Positions 7,841 through 16,872 of a DNA stretch of 64,000 nucleotides are shown piece after piece. Both the position numbers and the translations under genes were made by a program. Under the pieces are notes generated by a model. That model saw nothing but the letters and a program-made list of their open reading frames with translations. It made no database searches and was not told the origin of the DNA. Numbering within the stretch: position 1 is the stretch's first letter; each line of letters opens with the position of its first letter. The stretch comes from an uncultured Planctomycetia bacterium (GTDB lineage Bacteria; Planctomycetota; Phycisphaerae; Phycisphaerales; SM1A02): positions 1 to 64,000 of the forward strand of contig CALMPF010000017.1 in NCBI GenBank assembly GCA_937871505.1. Reading direction: 5' to 3'.

Positions 7841-9577
7841 ATGCGCGTCCGAACGCCCGGGCTCCTCGGTGCAGCCCGCATCAGGTCGCCGCTGCCCCTC
7901 GTGACCGGACTGCTCTGCGTAGCCGCCGGACTGGCGTCGGCCTCTTCCGCGCCGCGCGCGGCATCCGGCACGCCGGCGTCTCCCGTCGTCGTTCCCGCGT
8001 ATCGCCAGGCGAACACGGTCGCGGTCCTCGAAGTGACCGGGATCATCGACGGCGTGACGCTGCGATCGCTTGAGCGCCGCGTCGCCGAGGCGTCGCGCAT
8101 GGGGGCTGACGCCGTCGTCCTCCGGCTCGATACGCCGGGCGGCGAGATGAACGCGACGCTCGACATCTGCCACCTCATCAAGAGCGACGCGCCGGCGAAC
8201 ACGGTCGCCTGGATCGACCCGAAGGCCTACTCGGCAGGAACGTTCATCGCGCTGGCATGCCGCGAGATCGTGATGTCGTCCAACGGACGGATGGGCGACG
8301 CCGCCCCGATCTCTCCGCTCGGTCCGATCCCCGCGACCGAGCGGGCCAAGATCGAGTCGCCCCTGCTCTCGGAGGCGATCGACTCGGCCCGGCGCGCGCA
8401 CTACGACGAGCATCTCGTCCGCGCCTTCGTGACGCTCAGTCCGTCGCTCTGGCTGCTGGAGAACGTCTCCTCCGGCGAACGGATCGTCACCGAGATCGAG
8501 GAGTTCCGCAGGGTGATGGGACACGATCCGCCGACCTCGGCACCGCCCCCCCCGTCACTGACGGCCGCCGCCGCCCCGCTGCCCCTGCTCTCGAAGATCC
8601 TCCCGCAGAGAGGGCGCCCCTCCGGCCCGCAGACGCCCGCCGCGGCGGCCCGGCAGCAGCTCGAGTTCGAGCAGCAGCTTCCGCCGGTCCGGGCCCCGCT
8701 GACGGAGGCCGATCGAGGCTCATGGCGCCTCGTCCATCAGGTGATCCCGGACGGACAACTGCTCACGCTCACCCACGACGAAGCGCGCTACTACGGGTTC
8801 GTCTCCGCGACGATCGACGACCTTGACGAGCTTCGAGAGTGGTTCGGGGCGACGCGGATCTTCGTGCTGAGCGAGACCTGGTCGGAGCGGCTCGTCCGCT
8901 TCCTGCTGCATCCCGTCGTGCGGGGAGTGCTGCTGGTGATCTTCCTCGTCTCGCTCTTCATCGAGATGGCCGCGCCGGGCGTCGGCGTCTTCGGCGCCGC
9001 CGCGGTGGCGGCGCTGCTCCTGTTCGTCGGCGCCCCGTGGCTGGCGGGCCTGGCTCACCTCTGGGAGATCCTGCTCATCGCCGTCGGACTCGTCCTGATC
9101 GCCGCCGAGCTCTTCTTCATCCCCGGGACAGGCATCGCGGGCATCGCCGGGGGGATCTGCCTCTTCGTGGGGGTGGTGGGGACCTTCGTCGGCGCCCTCG
9201 ACGGAACTCCGACGGCGCGGAACGAGCTTCTCCGCGGGCTCGCCACGACGCTCGGCGGGATCTTCGTCGCGGGCACGGCGATATGGATGATCGCCCGGCG
9301 CCTCCCGAGCGTTCCCTTCATCGGACGCTTCGCCCTGACCGCCGAGCTCGCCCCGGGCGGAGTCGGCGCCTCCGCGGCCCGCACGGTCGATGAGGGCCGC
9401 GCCGTCGAGGTCGGCGATCTCGGCCTCGCGACGACGGACCTGCGCCCGTCCGGCCGCGGCCTCATCCACGGCCGCGTCGTGGAGGTCAGCTCCGTCGAGG
9501 GCTTTCTGGTCAAGGGCACGCCGCTGCGCGTGGTCGCAGTGGGACGATTCGAGATCGAGGTCGAGGCTGCGCAATGA
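7841..9577 (+). CDS. long NfeD with ClpP-like serine protease domain
   Basis: The 578-residue protein is of the long NfeD class. A signal anchor lies at about residues 16-33. A ClpP-fold serine protease domain covers roughly 57-240, with DTPGG at 97-101 and the nucleophile Ser131 in YSAGTF. A Pro/Ala-rich linker follows, then four to five membrane helices (about 365-490) and a C-terminal OB-fold (about 500-578). In characterised NfeD proteases a Ser-Lys dyad cleaves hydrophobic peptides such as the stomatin C-terminus. The downstream lysine (TERAKIES, about 170) is a candidate. The gene overlaps short NfeD by 4 bases (ATGA) and is followed by floA, the usual NfeD-flotillin pairing. ATG 7841 was chosen, though GTG 7838 is equally possible. 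Confidence 0.85.
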   Translation: MRVRTPGLLGAARIRSPLPLVTGLLCVAAGLASASSAPRAASGTPASPVVVPAYRQANTVAVLEVTGIIDGVTLRSLERRVAEASRMGADAVVLRLDTPGGEMNATLDICHLIKSDAPANTVAWIDPKAYSAGTFIALACREIVMSSNGRMGDAAPISPLGPIPATERAKIESPLLSEAIDSARRAHYDEHLVRAFVTLSPSLWLLENVSSGERIVTEIEEFRRVMGHDPPTSAPPPPSLTAAAAPLPLLSKILPQRGRPSGPQTPAAAARQQLEFEQQLPPVRAPLTEADRGSWRLVHQVIPDGQLLTLTHDEARYYGFVSATIDDLDELREWFGATRIFVLSETWSERLVRFLLHPVVRGVLLVIFLVSLFIEMAAPGVGVFGAAAVAALLLFVGAPWLAGLAHLWEILLIAVGLVLIAAELFFIPGTGIAGIAGGICLFVGVVGTFVGALDGTPTARNELLRGLATTLGGIFVAGTAIWMIARRLPSVPFIGRFALTAELAPGGVGASAARTVDEGRAVEVGDLGLATTDLRPSGRGLIHGRVVEVSSVEGFLVKGTPLRVVAVGRFEIEVEAAQ

Positions 9578-10191
9578 TCGAGAGCACTCCTTCGGGGAAC
9601 GCGGGCGACGTCATCGGATCGATCCTCGCAGCGGGAGCGCCCGGACTGCTGCTCCTCGGGCAGGGCGGCGGCGGCCACTCGTGGTTCATCCTGGTCGGAC
9701 TCTTCTTCTTCGCGGCGGCGCTGCTGCTCTTCGCGATGGAGCTCTTCATCCCCACCGGGGGAATCCTCGGGATCCTCTGCATCGTCGCGGTGGTCGCCTC
9801 GATCGTCTCGTTCTTCAGGCATGAGACGGTCTGGGGCGTCGCCGCCCTGATGACCTACATCCTGCTCTTCCCGATCGCCGTCTTCTTCGGCCTGCGCCTC
9901 TGGACGCACTCGCCGCTGGCGAGGCGCATGGTGCTCGGAGGCATCCAGGAGGAGACGGACGACGACGGCGCCATGGCCACCTCGGAGCAGGCCCGGCGCG
10001 AGCGGCTCGCGGCGCTCACCTCCCTGATCGGAGCCGAGGGAATCACGACGACGCCCCTGCGGCCGGTGGGCTTCGTCATGATCGACGGGCGCCGCATCGA
10101 CGCGCTCGCGGAGGGTGACGTGATCGACGCCCGGACTCCCGTCGTGGTCGTCGAGATCGTCGACAATCAGGTCAAGGTCCGACCCCGGTGA
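9574..10191 (+). CDS. short NfeD-like membrane protein
   Basis: The 205-residue protein has three to four membrane segments between residues 20 and 115 (including FILVGLFFFAAALLLFAMEL and ILGILCIVAVVASIV) and a soluble C-terminal NfeD/OB-fold domain from about 140 that ends in VVVEIVDNQVKVRP. It lacks the protease domain of its upstream neighbour, which it overlaps by 4 bases, so the two are translationally coupled. Short NfeD proteins are thought to bind flotillins through the OB domain, and FloA is encoded next. The acidic linker around residues 120-128 (EETDDDG) is unremarkable. Confidence 0.85.
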   Translation: MIESTPSGNAGDVIGSILAAGAPGLLLLGQGGGGHSWFILVGLFFFAAALLLFAMELFIPTGGILGILCIVAVVASIVSFFRHETVWGVAALMTYILLFPIAVFFGLRLWTHSPLARRMVLGGIQEETDDDGAMATSEQARRERLAALTSLIGAEGITTTPLRPVGFVMIDGRRIDALAEGDVIDARTPVVVVEIVDNQVKVRPR

Positions 10192-10472
10192 ACGCCGGTG
10201 CATCCCGGCGACGCTGACGGGCGCGCCGAACGCATCCGGCCGGACGATGTCGCCGGCGGAGCGCCCTTCGGGCGCGCGGTCGGCGGATCGCTTCGCGGCG
10301 GCGCGGCCGGGGGACCGAGGGGATCCCGCCGGCTGCCCGGCGCCCCGACGGGGCAACCATGCCATAATCCGGGCTTCCCGGGCTGGCATCGCGTCGAACG
10401 CGGCCGCGCCCCTCCCGGCGATGCACTCGCAGCACGGCCACCACCCGCACGGTCATCCCCACAAGGTCTCTC

Positions 10473-11531
10473 ATGCTCGAACCGATCTTCGCAAGCGACG
10501 CCGGGACACTGTTTCTCGCCCAGGCTCAGTCCTCGTCGTGGAGTCCGATCCTGATCGGGGTCACGATCGTCGGGATCATCGTCGTTCTCGTCCTCGGCGC
10601 GATCCTCCTGAAGGATCTCGGCCTGTGGTTCCAGGCGTGGCTCTCGGGGGCCTCCGTGGGCCTCGTGCAGCTCATCGCGATGCGCCTCCGGAAGGTCCCG
10701 CCGAGCGTCATCGTCCTGAATCGGATCTCGGCGAAGAAGGCCGGGCTCGAGGTTCCCAGCGACCTGCTTGAGGCCCACTATCTCGCCGGCGGCAACGTCG
10801 GGCGGGTGATCCGGGCGATGATCGCCGCCGACAAGGCGAAGATCGACCTCCCGTGGGAGAAGTCGACCGCGATCGACCTCGCGGGTCGCGACATTCTCGA
10901 CGCGGTGAAGACCTCGGTCGATCCCAAGGTGATCGACTGCCCCTCCCCCTCCTCCGGAAAGTCGACCATCGACGCGGTCTCGCAGGACGGAATCCAGCTC
11001 AAGGCGAAGGCACGCGTCACCGTCCGGACGAACATCGCCCGGCTGGTCGGCGGCGCCACCGAGGAGACGATCATCGCCCGCGTCGGCGAAGGCATCATCT
11101 CCACGATCGGCTCGGCGAAGACGCACAAGGAAGTGCTCGAGAACCCTGATCGGATCTCGAAGACCGTCCTTGCGAAGGGCCTCGACGCCGGGACCGCCTT
11201 CGAGATCCTCTCCATCGACATCGCCGACGTCGACGTCGGCGAGAACATCGGCGCCCAGCTTCAGAAGAACCAGGCCGAGGCGGACACCAAGACCGCCCAG
11301 GCCCGCGCCGAGCAGCGCCGCGCGCTCGCGATCGCCCAGGAGGCGGAGTTCCAGGCCGAGGCCCAGAAGAACCGAGCCCTCGTCGTCCTTGCCGAGTCGG
11401 AGATTCCCAAGGCGATGGCGGATGCATTCCGCAGCGGAAACCTCGGGCTGATGGACTACTACCGCATGAAGAACATCGTCGCGGACACCAAGATGCGCGA
11501 GACCATCGGCGGGGAGCCGGGTCGCACCTGA
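10473..11531 (+). CDS. floA: flotillin-like protein FloA
   Basis: The 352-residue protein matches the bacterial UPF0365/FloA family closely. It has one N-terminal membrane segment (about residues 24-46), then a PHB/SPFH domain and an Ala/Glu/Gln-rich helical region typical of flotillins ([20 protein letters not shown]-type sequence at about 265-305). FloA organises lipid microdomains and membrane fluidity. It follows the two nfeD genes on the same strand after a 281-base gap containing a -10-like CATAAT at 10363-10368, so it may also have its own promoter. The family length of about 330 agrees. Strong identification. Confidence 0.93.
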   Translation: MLEPIFASDAGTLFLAQAQSSSWSPILIGVTIVGIIVVLVLGAILLKDLGLWFQAWLSGASVGLVQLIAMRLRKVPPSVIVLNRISAKKAGLEVPSDLLEAHYLAGGNVGRVIRAMIAADKAKIDLPWEKSTAIDLAGRDILDAVKTSVDPKVIDCPSPSSGKSTIDAVSQDGIQLKAKARVTVRTNIARLVGGATEETIIARVGEGIISTIGSAKTHKEVLENPDRISKTVLAKGLDAGTAFEILSIDIADVDVGENIGAQLQKNQAEADTKTAQARAEQRRALAIAQEAEFQAEAQKNRALVVLAESEIPKAMADAFRSGNLGLMDYYRMKNIVADTKMRETIGGEPGRT

Positions 11532-11660
11532 TCGCGAGAGCCCTCGGCGCCGCGGGAGCCTCGATGCGGGCGGCAGACCCGCGCTCCCGGCCTCGCGGCG
11601 GCCGAGACGGCGCCGCGGCTCGTTCCGCAGCTCCGACGCTCTCCCCATGCGCCCTCCTGA

Positions 11661-12431
11661 ATGCCCACGCTCCACGTCGTGATCCCCGTGTTCAACGAGG
11701 AGCGAACGCTTGAACCCTGCGTCCGGCGGGTGCTCGCGGCGCCGATGCCGCCGGAGTGGTCGATCGCGCTCATGATCGTCGACGACTGCTCCGAACCCTC
11801 CGCCGAGCGCGCCACGGCAGCGCTCGCCGCGGCGCTTCGCAGCGAGGGTCGCGACATCGCCCTCGAACGCCACGGGCGCAATCGCGGCAAGGGCGCGGCG
11901 ATCCGGACGGGGTTCGACCGCGTGATCGCCCGCTGCGACGCGGATCCCGCGCGGGCGCGCGACATCGCGATCATCCAGGACGCCGATCTCGAGTACGACC
12001 CCGCCGACTTCCCGGCGCTGATGGCCCCGATCCTCGAGCGACGGTCGGATGCGGTCTACGGCAACCGCTGGGGCGAGCGCTGGCGGCGGAGCGCCGCGTC
12101 GCGCGGCCTGCACCGGCGAGTGCATCGGCTCGGCAACGCCTGCCTGACGCTCGCGAGCAACCTCCTGACCGGACTTCGGCTCGACGACATGGAGTGCTGC
12201 TACAAGCTGCTGCCGCTCGACCTGCTCCGCCGCGTGCGGCCGCATCTGACCGAGGATCGATTCGGCATCGAACCGCAGATCACCGCGGTGCTCGGGCGCC
12301 TCGGCGCGCGCGTCGCGCAGGTCGAGGTCGCCTACTCCCCGCGCGGTTTCCGCGACGGAAAGAAGATCGGGGTGCGCGACGCCCTTCGGGCGCTCTGGGT
12401 CCTGCTCCGCGAGCGGGCGGTGCGCCGATGA
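11661..12431 (+). CDS. family 2 glycosyltransferase (DPM1-like)
   Basis: The 256-residue GT-A glycosyltransferase resembles dolichol/polyprenyl-phosphate mannosyltransferases. Visible motifs are VIPVFNEE near the N-terminus, VDDCS, and the metal-binding QDADLEYDP near residue 112, followed by GNRWG. It has no C-terminal membrane helices, so it is the soluble type. It would move a sugar from a nucleotide donor to a polyprenyl phosphate at the cytoplasmic face. Its stop overlaps the next gene by 4 bases (ATGA). That gene is a multi-pass membrane protein of the flippase-like UPF0104 type, so a polyprenyl-sugar synthesis and translocation pair is a reasonable inference. Confidence 0.82.
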   Translation: MPTLHVVIPVFNEERTLEPCVRRVLAAPMPPEWSIALMIVDDCSEPSAERATAALAAALRSEGRDIALERHGRNRGKGAAIRTGFDRVIARCDADPARARDIAIIQDADLEYDPADFPALMAPILERRSDAVYGNRWGERWRRSAASRGLHRRVHRLGNACLTLASNLLTGLRLDDMECCYKLLPLDLLRRVRPHLTEDRFGIEPQITAVLGRLGARVAQVEVAYSPRGFRDGKKIGVRDALRALWVLLRERAVRR

Positions 12432-13720
12432 GCGAGCGGTCCGGAGAGCTCCCGGGGGACGCCCCCGGCGGCGGTCCGCCGAGCGGGGAGCCGCCGCGGA
12501 TCACGCGTCGGCAGGTCGTGATCCAGGTCGTCGGGTTCCTGGTGGGCGTCGGGCTCCTCTGCTGGTGCGTCGTCGTCGCCGCCCGCGGCGCCGAGTGGGA
12601 CCTCGTCCTCAAGGCCGATCGGCGCCTGGTCATGGCGCTCCTCGCGACGACGCTCGCGAGCGTCGTCATCAATGCGGGGATGTTCTGGTGCGTGCTCCGG
12701 CCGGTCTATCGGCACTCGGTCCGGCGGCTGACGCTGCTCAACTCGGTCGCGGGTCTCTTCAACTACGCGCCGATCAGGCTCGGGCTGATCCTCCGAGTCG
12801 CGTACCACCTCCGCGTCGATCCGCTCTCTGCGGCGACCATCGCCGCATGGATGCTGGCGACCGCGGCGATCATGGCGGCCGCGCTCGGCGCGGCGACCAT
12901 CGGCGGCCTGATCGGCATGCCCTCGATCGGCTGGACGGTCGCGATCACGCTCGGCGCGGTCGCCGCAGCCCACGCTGCGATCGTCCTTGCGATGCAGATT
13001 CCCGCGGCGCGCAGCGTCGCGAACCGGCTCGATGGACTGCAACCGATGCTCGAGACGCCGTGGTCCTACTGGGCGACCTCGATCCTCCGGCTCCTTGACG
13101 TCCTCTGCTTCGCGCTGCGCATGTGGATCGCCGACCTGATCCTCGGAACCGAGATCCCTGCGGCGGACATCCTGCTGCTGGCCCTGGCGGCGCAGCTCAT
13201 CAGCCTCAGTCCCGTCGGACGGCTCGGCTTCCGCGAGGCCGCGGTCGCCTTCCTCGCAACCCGGCTTCAGAGCGGCGGCGACTCCGTCGGCCTCGATGCG
13301 ACCTTCACCCAGCTCGCCCTGATCGAATCCGCGGGCGAGGCGGCGGTGCTCATCCCCGCCGGGCTGATCGCGATGCCGTGGTACCTCGCGAGCATGCGGA
13401 AGCGGCGGCCGAGGCCTCCTGCCGCGCACGGAGCCGGATCTGCGAGCGTCGGGGCTGGAGCGCCCGGACCCGGCGCGGCAGCGTCCGATGCCGCGGGGCC
13501 TGCTGCGGCAGGGTCTCGCGCGGCGGGATCGAATGCACCGGGCACTCGGGCCGTGAAGGTCCAGGCAGCCGATGCCGAGGCCCGCCCGACCGCGCCGCGA
13601 GCGTCCCTCATCGACCATGATCGCGGAACCAGCGGCGCCGGCGCTGCGCCCGAAGCTCCCTCCGCGGCCCATTCGCTCAGGGCGCCAGCGAACGAACGAG
13701 GCCCCGCCACGCCTCAGTGA
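12428..13720 (+). CDS. UPF0104/LPG-synthase-type multi-pass membrane protein
   Basis: The 430-residue protein has about eight hydrophobic helices between residues 28 and 320, with the layout of the flippase-like domain shared by MprF and AglD (DUF/UPF0104). The C-terminal 100 residues are Ala/Gly/Pro-rich low complexity. The start overlaps the glycosyltransferase by 4 bases. The last 44 bases overlap the convergent YkgJ gene, so the low-complexity tail may have formed by extension into the neighbour. The likely role is lipid-linked sugar or phospholipid handling with the partner transferase. The exact substrate cannot be read from the sequence. Confidence 0.78.
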   Translation: MSERSGELPGDAPGGGPPSGEPPRITRRQVVIQVVGFLVGVGLLCWCVVVAARGAEWDLVLKADRRLVMALLATTLASVVINAGMFWCVLRPVYRHSVRRLTLLNSVAGLFNYAPIRLGLILRVAYHLRVDPLSAATIAAWMLATAAIMAAALGAATIGGLIGMPSIGWTVAITLGAVAAAHAAIVLAMQIPAARSVANRLDGLQPMLETPWSYWATSILRLLDVLCFALRMWIADLILGTEIPAADILLLALAAQLISLSPVGRLGFREAAVAFLATRLQSGGDSVGLDATFTQLALIESAGEAAVLIPAGLIAMPWYLASMRKRRPRPPAAHGAGSASVGAGAPGPGAAASDAAGPAAAGSRAAGSNAPGTRAVKVQAADAEARPTAPRASLIDHDRGTSGAGAAPEAPSAAHSLRAPANERGPATPQ

Positions 13721-14936
13721 CCTGAAGGTACCGGATGCGGGCGCGCTCGGCGGTCCCGCCCAGCCACGGCGCCCGTCCGGCATGACGATCGACCCGACCC
13801 AGCGCGGCGCGGCAGTCATCGACCGTCAGCGCCGCGCGCCCGTGGCCGGAGGCGTGGGCCCGCGCCAGCCAGAGCGTGCAGAGGAGATTGCACGTCGTCG
13901 CAAGCAGTCCGTCGGCGATCGCCCAGCCGTAGTACCCCGACCCCCACGCGCGCCCGCCGAGCAGCGTCATCCGCAGCCAGCGCGTCAGGAGGTCGTCGAT
14001 TGCGCCGGCATGACTCGGATCGATCGCGGGGCCGACAGCGCCGACGGCGCCGAGATCGATCGTCGGCCAGCCCTCCAGCCGATGCGGCATCGCGCCGCGT
14101 CCGCGCGCAAACCTCCGGCTGCGCCCGAGCTGCCCGAGGATCGAGCGCAGCCGTCCGCGACGGAGCGCCTCGGCGATCCGCAGATCCTCGATCCGCGCGA
14201 AGGCCGCCTGGCGCAGGAGACGCCACGCCCGCGCACCGGGCGAGGGCGGCTCGGCGAGGGCGAGCTCATCCGGGATCGCGGCGGCGAGCGTCTCCACCAG
14301 CTCGCCGAATCGACGCTCGCGGACGGAGCCGAGTCGCGCGCTGGCGAGCATCTGGGCCATCCACGCGAAGCCCTCCAATCGGAGCGCAAGCGGCAGTTCG
14401 CTGCGCCGGAGGATGCCGTCCAGCGCCGCGCTCAGAGCCGCGACCTCCGCAGGAGTGGACCGCAGGCGTCCGGCGAGCGGCGGCGGCGCGCCGTGCGCCG
14501 CCTCGGGAACGCGGACGAGCATCCGGCGAACCTCCGCCCGGTGACTCTCCAGCGACGCGCCGCGGTTCTCCTGCACGCTCTGGCACGCGAAGCTGAGGCC
14601 GACGCGGAGCTCCCGGCCGTCCGGACCGAAGCTGAACGGAAAGAGCTGGCAGGCGATCGGCTTCTCCGCAAGGCCGAACTCCGCGTGGATCCGGCAGCGG
14701 CCATCCTCCATCCAGAAGATGCACGCCCCGTCGTCGCGCTGCCGCAGGTGTGCGCGCCCGCGGAACCAGACCGTCACCGGCTCGCCGAGCCGCTCCTCCC
14801 AGCGCTGCGCGCGGAGCCGATCGAGGTCCTCCTCGCGGAGCTGGACGGTGAAGTCGCGGCAGCAGTTCCCGCAGCCGTGGCAGGAGTAGCGCTGGGCTCC
14901 GGAGGGCATGAGGATCGGGAGGCTTCGCGCGGACAT
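13677..14936 (-). CDS. YkgJ-family cysteine-cluster protein
   Basis: The 419-residue protein begins with the YkgJ signature CHGCGNCC (Cys19, 22, 25, 26), followed by further Cys in CRIH and IACQLFPF blocks at about 90-110. This pattern marks the family thought to bind a zinc or iron-sulfur cluster. The remaining 300 residues are helical, with no motif I can name, and are much longer than minimal YkgJ (about 110). The ATG at 14936 was chosen because the Cys motif follows within 20 residues, and the longer upstream frame overlaps rdgB. It starts 17 bases after rdgB ends, so the two are co-transcribed. Its tail overlaps the convergent UPF0104 gene by 44 bases. Confidence 0.8.
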   Translation of the reverse strand: MSARSLPILMPSGAQRYSCHGCGNCCRDFTVQLREEDLDRLRAQRWEERLGEPVTVWFRGRAHLRQRDDGACIFWMEDGRCRIHAEFGLAEKPIACQLFPFSFGPDGRELRVGLSFACQSVQENRGASLESHRAEVRRMLVRVPEAAHGAPPPLAGRLRSTPAEVAALSAALDGILRRSELPLALRLEGFAWMAQMLASARLGSVRERRFGELVETLAAAIPDELALAEPPSPGARAWRLLRQAAFARIEDLRIAEALRRGRLRSILGQLGRSRRFARGRGAMPHRLEGWPTIDLGAVGAVGPAIDPSHAGAIDDLLTRWLRMTLLGGRAWGSGYYGWAIADGLLATTCNLLCTLWLARAHASGHGRAALTVDDCRAALGRVDRHAGRAPWLGGTAERARIRYLQVTEAWRGLVRSLAP

Positions 14937-14953
14937 CGAGGGCTCCGTCCCGA

Positions 14954-15571
14954 TCAGGCCGACGCCGCGAGGGCGCGCAGCCGCGCTGCCATCGCCCGCG
15001 CCGCGGCGCCGCGGTGCGATCGGGCGTTCTTCTCGGCCGGATCGAGCTCCGCCGCCGTGCGCCCGAGCTCCGGAATCAGGAGGAGCGGGTCGTAGCCGAA
15101 CCCGCCCTCCCCCTTCGGCCTCTCGACGATGACGCCTTCGAACGTGCCGCGCGTCTCCGCGAGGATGATCCCATCCGGCGACGCGAGGCACATCGCGCAG
15201 ATGAAGCGGGCGCCGCGCCGCGCCGCCGGGACTCCCGCGAGCTCATCAAGCAGCCTTGCGTTGTTGCGCGCGTCGCGCTCGCCGCGATTCCCGTCGCGAC
15301 CCGTCCAGTGCGCCGAATCGACTCCGGGCGCGCCATCGAGGGCATCGACCTCGAGCCCGGAGTCGTCTGCGAGCGCGGGCAGCCCGGCCGCGGCGGCATA
15401 GCCGCGGGCCTTGATCCGCGCGTTTGCCTCGAACGTCCCGCCGTCCTCGACCGGTTCCGGCGGCGGCGCGGCGAGCGCGTCGAGCCCGACGACTTCGACC
15501 CCCTCGCCTCCGAGGATCTCCCGGAGTTCGCGCAGCTTCCCGGGATTGGTGGTCGCGACCAGGATCCGCAT
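14954..15571 (-). CDS. rdgB: XTP/dITP pyrophosphatase (RdgB/HAM1)
   Basis: The 205-residue protein fits the RdgB/HAM1 family, which hydrolyses non-canonical purine triphosphates (dITP, XTP) to monophosphates and so sanitises the nucleotide pool. The motifs are complete: TNPGKLREL at the N-terminus for substrate binding, DDSGLEVDALDGAPG around residues 69-83, GGFGYDPL near 155, and SHR near 185. The length matches the family (about 197). TATCCT ends 5 bases before the ATG (15577-15582 on the complement), so the mRNA is predicted to be leaderless. YkgJ follows in the same transcript. Confidence 0.95.
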   Translation of the reverse strand: MRILVATTNPGKLRELREILGGEGVEVVGLDALAAPPPEPVEDGGTFEANARIKARGYAAAAGLPALADDSGLEVDALDGAPGVDSAHWTGRDGNRGERDARNNARLLDELAGVPAARRGARFICAMCLASPDGIILAETRGTFEGVIVERPKGEGGFGYDPLLLIPELGRTAAELDPAEKNARSHRGAAARAMAARLRALAASA

Positions 15572-15685
15572 CGCCGAGGATACGGAGCGCCGCGCCGCCG
15601 ATCGATCGCCCGCCGCGCACCGACCGCGGCTGCGTCGGCGCCGCCATCGCTCAGGAAGCCCGTCGAGGCGCCGAGCGCGCCGCGA

Positions 15686-16756
15686 TCACGCGCTCCGCTC
15701 CGGCGATGCCGCCTGCCCGTCGCTCCCGCGTGCCGAAGCCGCCCGGAGCCGCTCGACCTCGCGCTCGAGCGCCCGCAGGCGCCGCGCCATGCCGTACAGA
15801 TCGCGCCCGACGAGAGCGTTGCGCTTCGCGGCGTCGAGGTCGATCGCGGGCACGCCGCCGACGCGGCTCTTCGGCGGAACATCGTCCACGATCGCCGCCT
15901 TTCCGGCCGCCTGGACGAAGTCGCCGATCGTCAGGTGGCCGGTCACGCCCACCTGACCGCCGAGGACGACGTAGTCGCCGACGTCGACCGAGCCGCTGAC
16001 GCCGACGAGCGAGACGAAGAGACAGTGGCGTCCGATCGTGGTTCCGTGCCCGATCGAGATCAGGTCGGCGAACTTGGTCCCGGCGCCGATGCGCGTCTCG
16101 CCCATCGCCGCCCGCTCGATGGCGCAGCCTGCGCCGAGCTCGACATCGTCCTCGACGACGACGACCCCGGCCTGGGGAATCTTGTGATGGACACCGCCGT
16201 GGGTGGCATAGCCGAATCCATCGTGCCCGACCACCGCATTCGCGTGCAGGGTCACGCGATCGCCGAGGACGCATCGGTCGTAGACCACCGCGTTCGGATA
16301 CAGGACGCACCCGGCCCCGAGCCGCGCGTGCTCGCCCACGTACGCGCCGGGGTAGAGCACGCACCCCGGTCCCAGCGCCGCGTGACGCTCGACGACGGCA
16401 TGCGGATGGATCTCGCATCCCTCGCCGATGGAGGCGGTCTCATGCCGCGTTCCTCCGCCCATCGGCGGCGGATGCGTCCGGAGCCCGTGGAGGGCCATCA
16501 TCGCCTCGCGGAAGGCGAAGTAGGGATCCGGGGCCTCGAGCCGGGCGAGCCCGTCCGGCGTCACCTGCCGAGGACCGACGATCACGGCCGCCGCGCGGGT
16601 GTCGCGGAGAAACGCCGCGTACTTCGGGTTCGCCACGAAGGCGACCTCGTCGGGCCCGGCCCGCTCGATCGAGGCGCAGCCCGCGACGAGACGCGCCGCA
16701 TCTCCCGAGAGGACGGCGCCGATGCGGTCGGCGAGCTGCGCGAGCGTCATGGCCAT
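15686..16756 (-). CDS. LpxD-family N-acyltransferase, diverged paralog
   Basis: The 356-residue left-handed beta-helix protein has an LpxD-type N-terminal domain (1-100), hexapeptide repeats (105-300) and a C-terminal helix (320-345). LpxD adds the N-linked acyl chain to UDP-3-O-acylglucosamine. The conserved DGFGY (179-183) and a candidate catalytic His237 are present. The usual KxDNLxQxAHN block is altered to KFADLISIGHG, losing the Asp-Asn pair seen in the second LpxD at 21009. It may be a second acyltransferase of different specificity. It is transcribed away from bamA, and a GATAGT -10 (16776 to 16771, complement) lies 14 bases before the ATG. A second in-frame ATG is at 16750. Confidence 0.8.
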   Translation of the reverse strand: MAMTLAQLADRIGAVLSGDAARLVAGCASIERAGPDEVAFVANPKYAAFLRDTRAAAVIVGPRQVTPDGLARLEAPDPYFAFREAMMALHGLRTHPPPMGGGTRHETASIGEGCEIHPHAVVERHAALGPGCVLYPGAYVGEHARLGAGCVLYPNAVVYDRCVLGDRVTLHANAVVGHDGFGYATHGGVHHKIPQAGVVVVEDDVELGAGCAIERAAMGETRIGAGTKFADLISIGHGTTIGRHCLFVSLVGVSGSVDVGDYVVLGGQVGVTGHLTIGDFVQAAGKAAIVDDVPPKSRVGGVPAIDLDAAKRNALVGRDLYGMARRLRALEREVERLRAASARGSDGQAASPERSA

Positions 16757-16832
16757 GGAGGAACGGCGACACTATCCGGCCGCGCGCCGACGGTCAACGC
16801 CTCGCGGCCGCTGCGCGCGTGCGGCGGCTCGC

Positions 16833-16861
16833 TTGTGGCCGCGCCAAGCCACCGCTATTCT
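16833..16861 (+). promoter_or_regulatory. bamA promoter
   Basis: TTGTGG (16833-16838), a 17-base spacer and TATTCT (16856-16861). The hexamer ends 11 bases before the ATG, so the leader is predicted to be only about 4-5 bases and no Shine-Dalgarno site fits. On the other strand GATAGT (16776-16771) would serve lpxD1. Confidence 0.7.
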
Positions 16862-16872
16862 CCGTCCGCACC

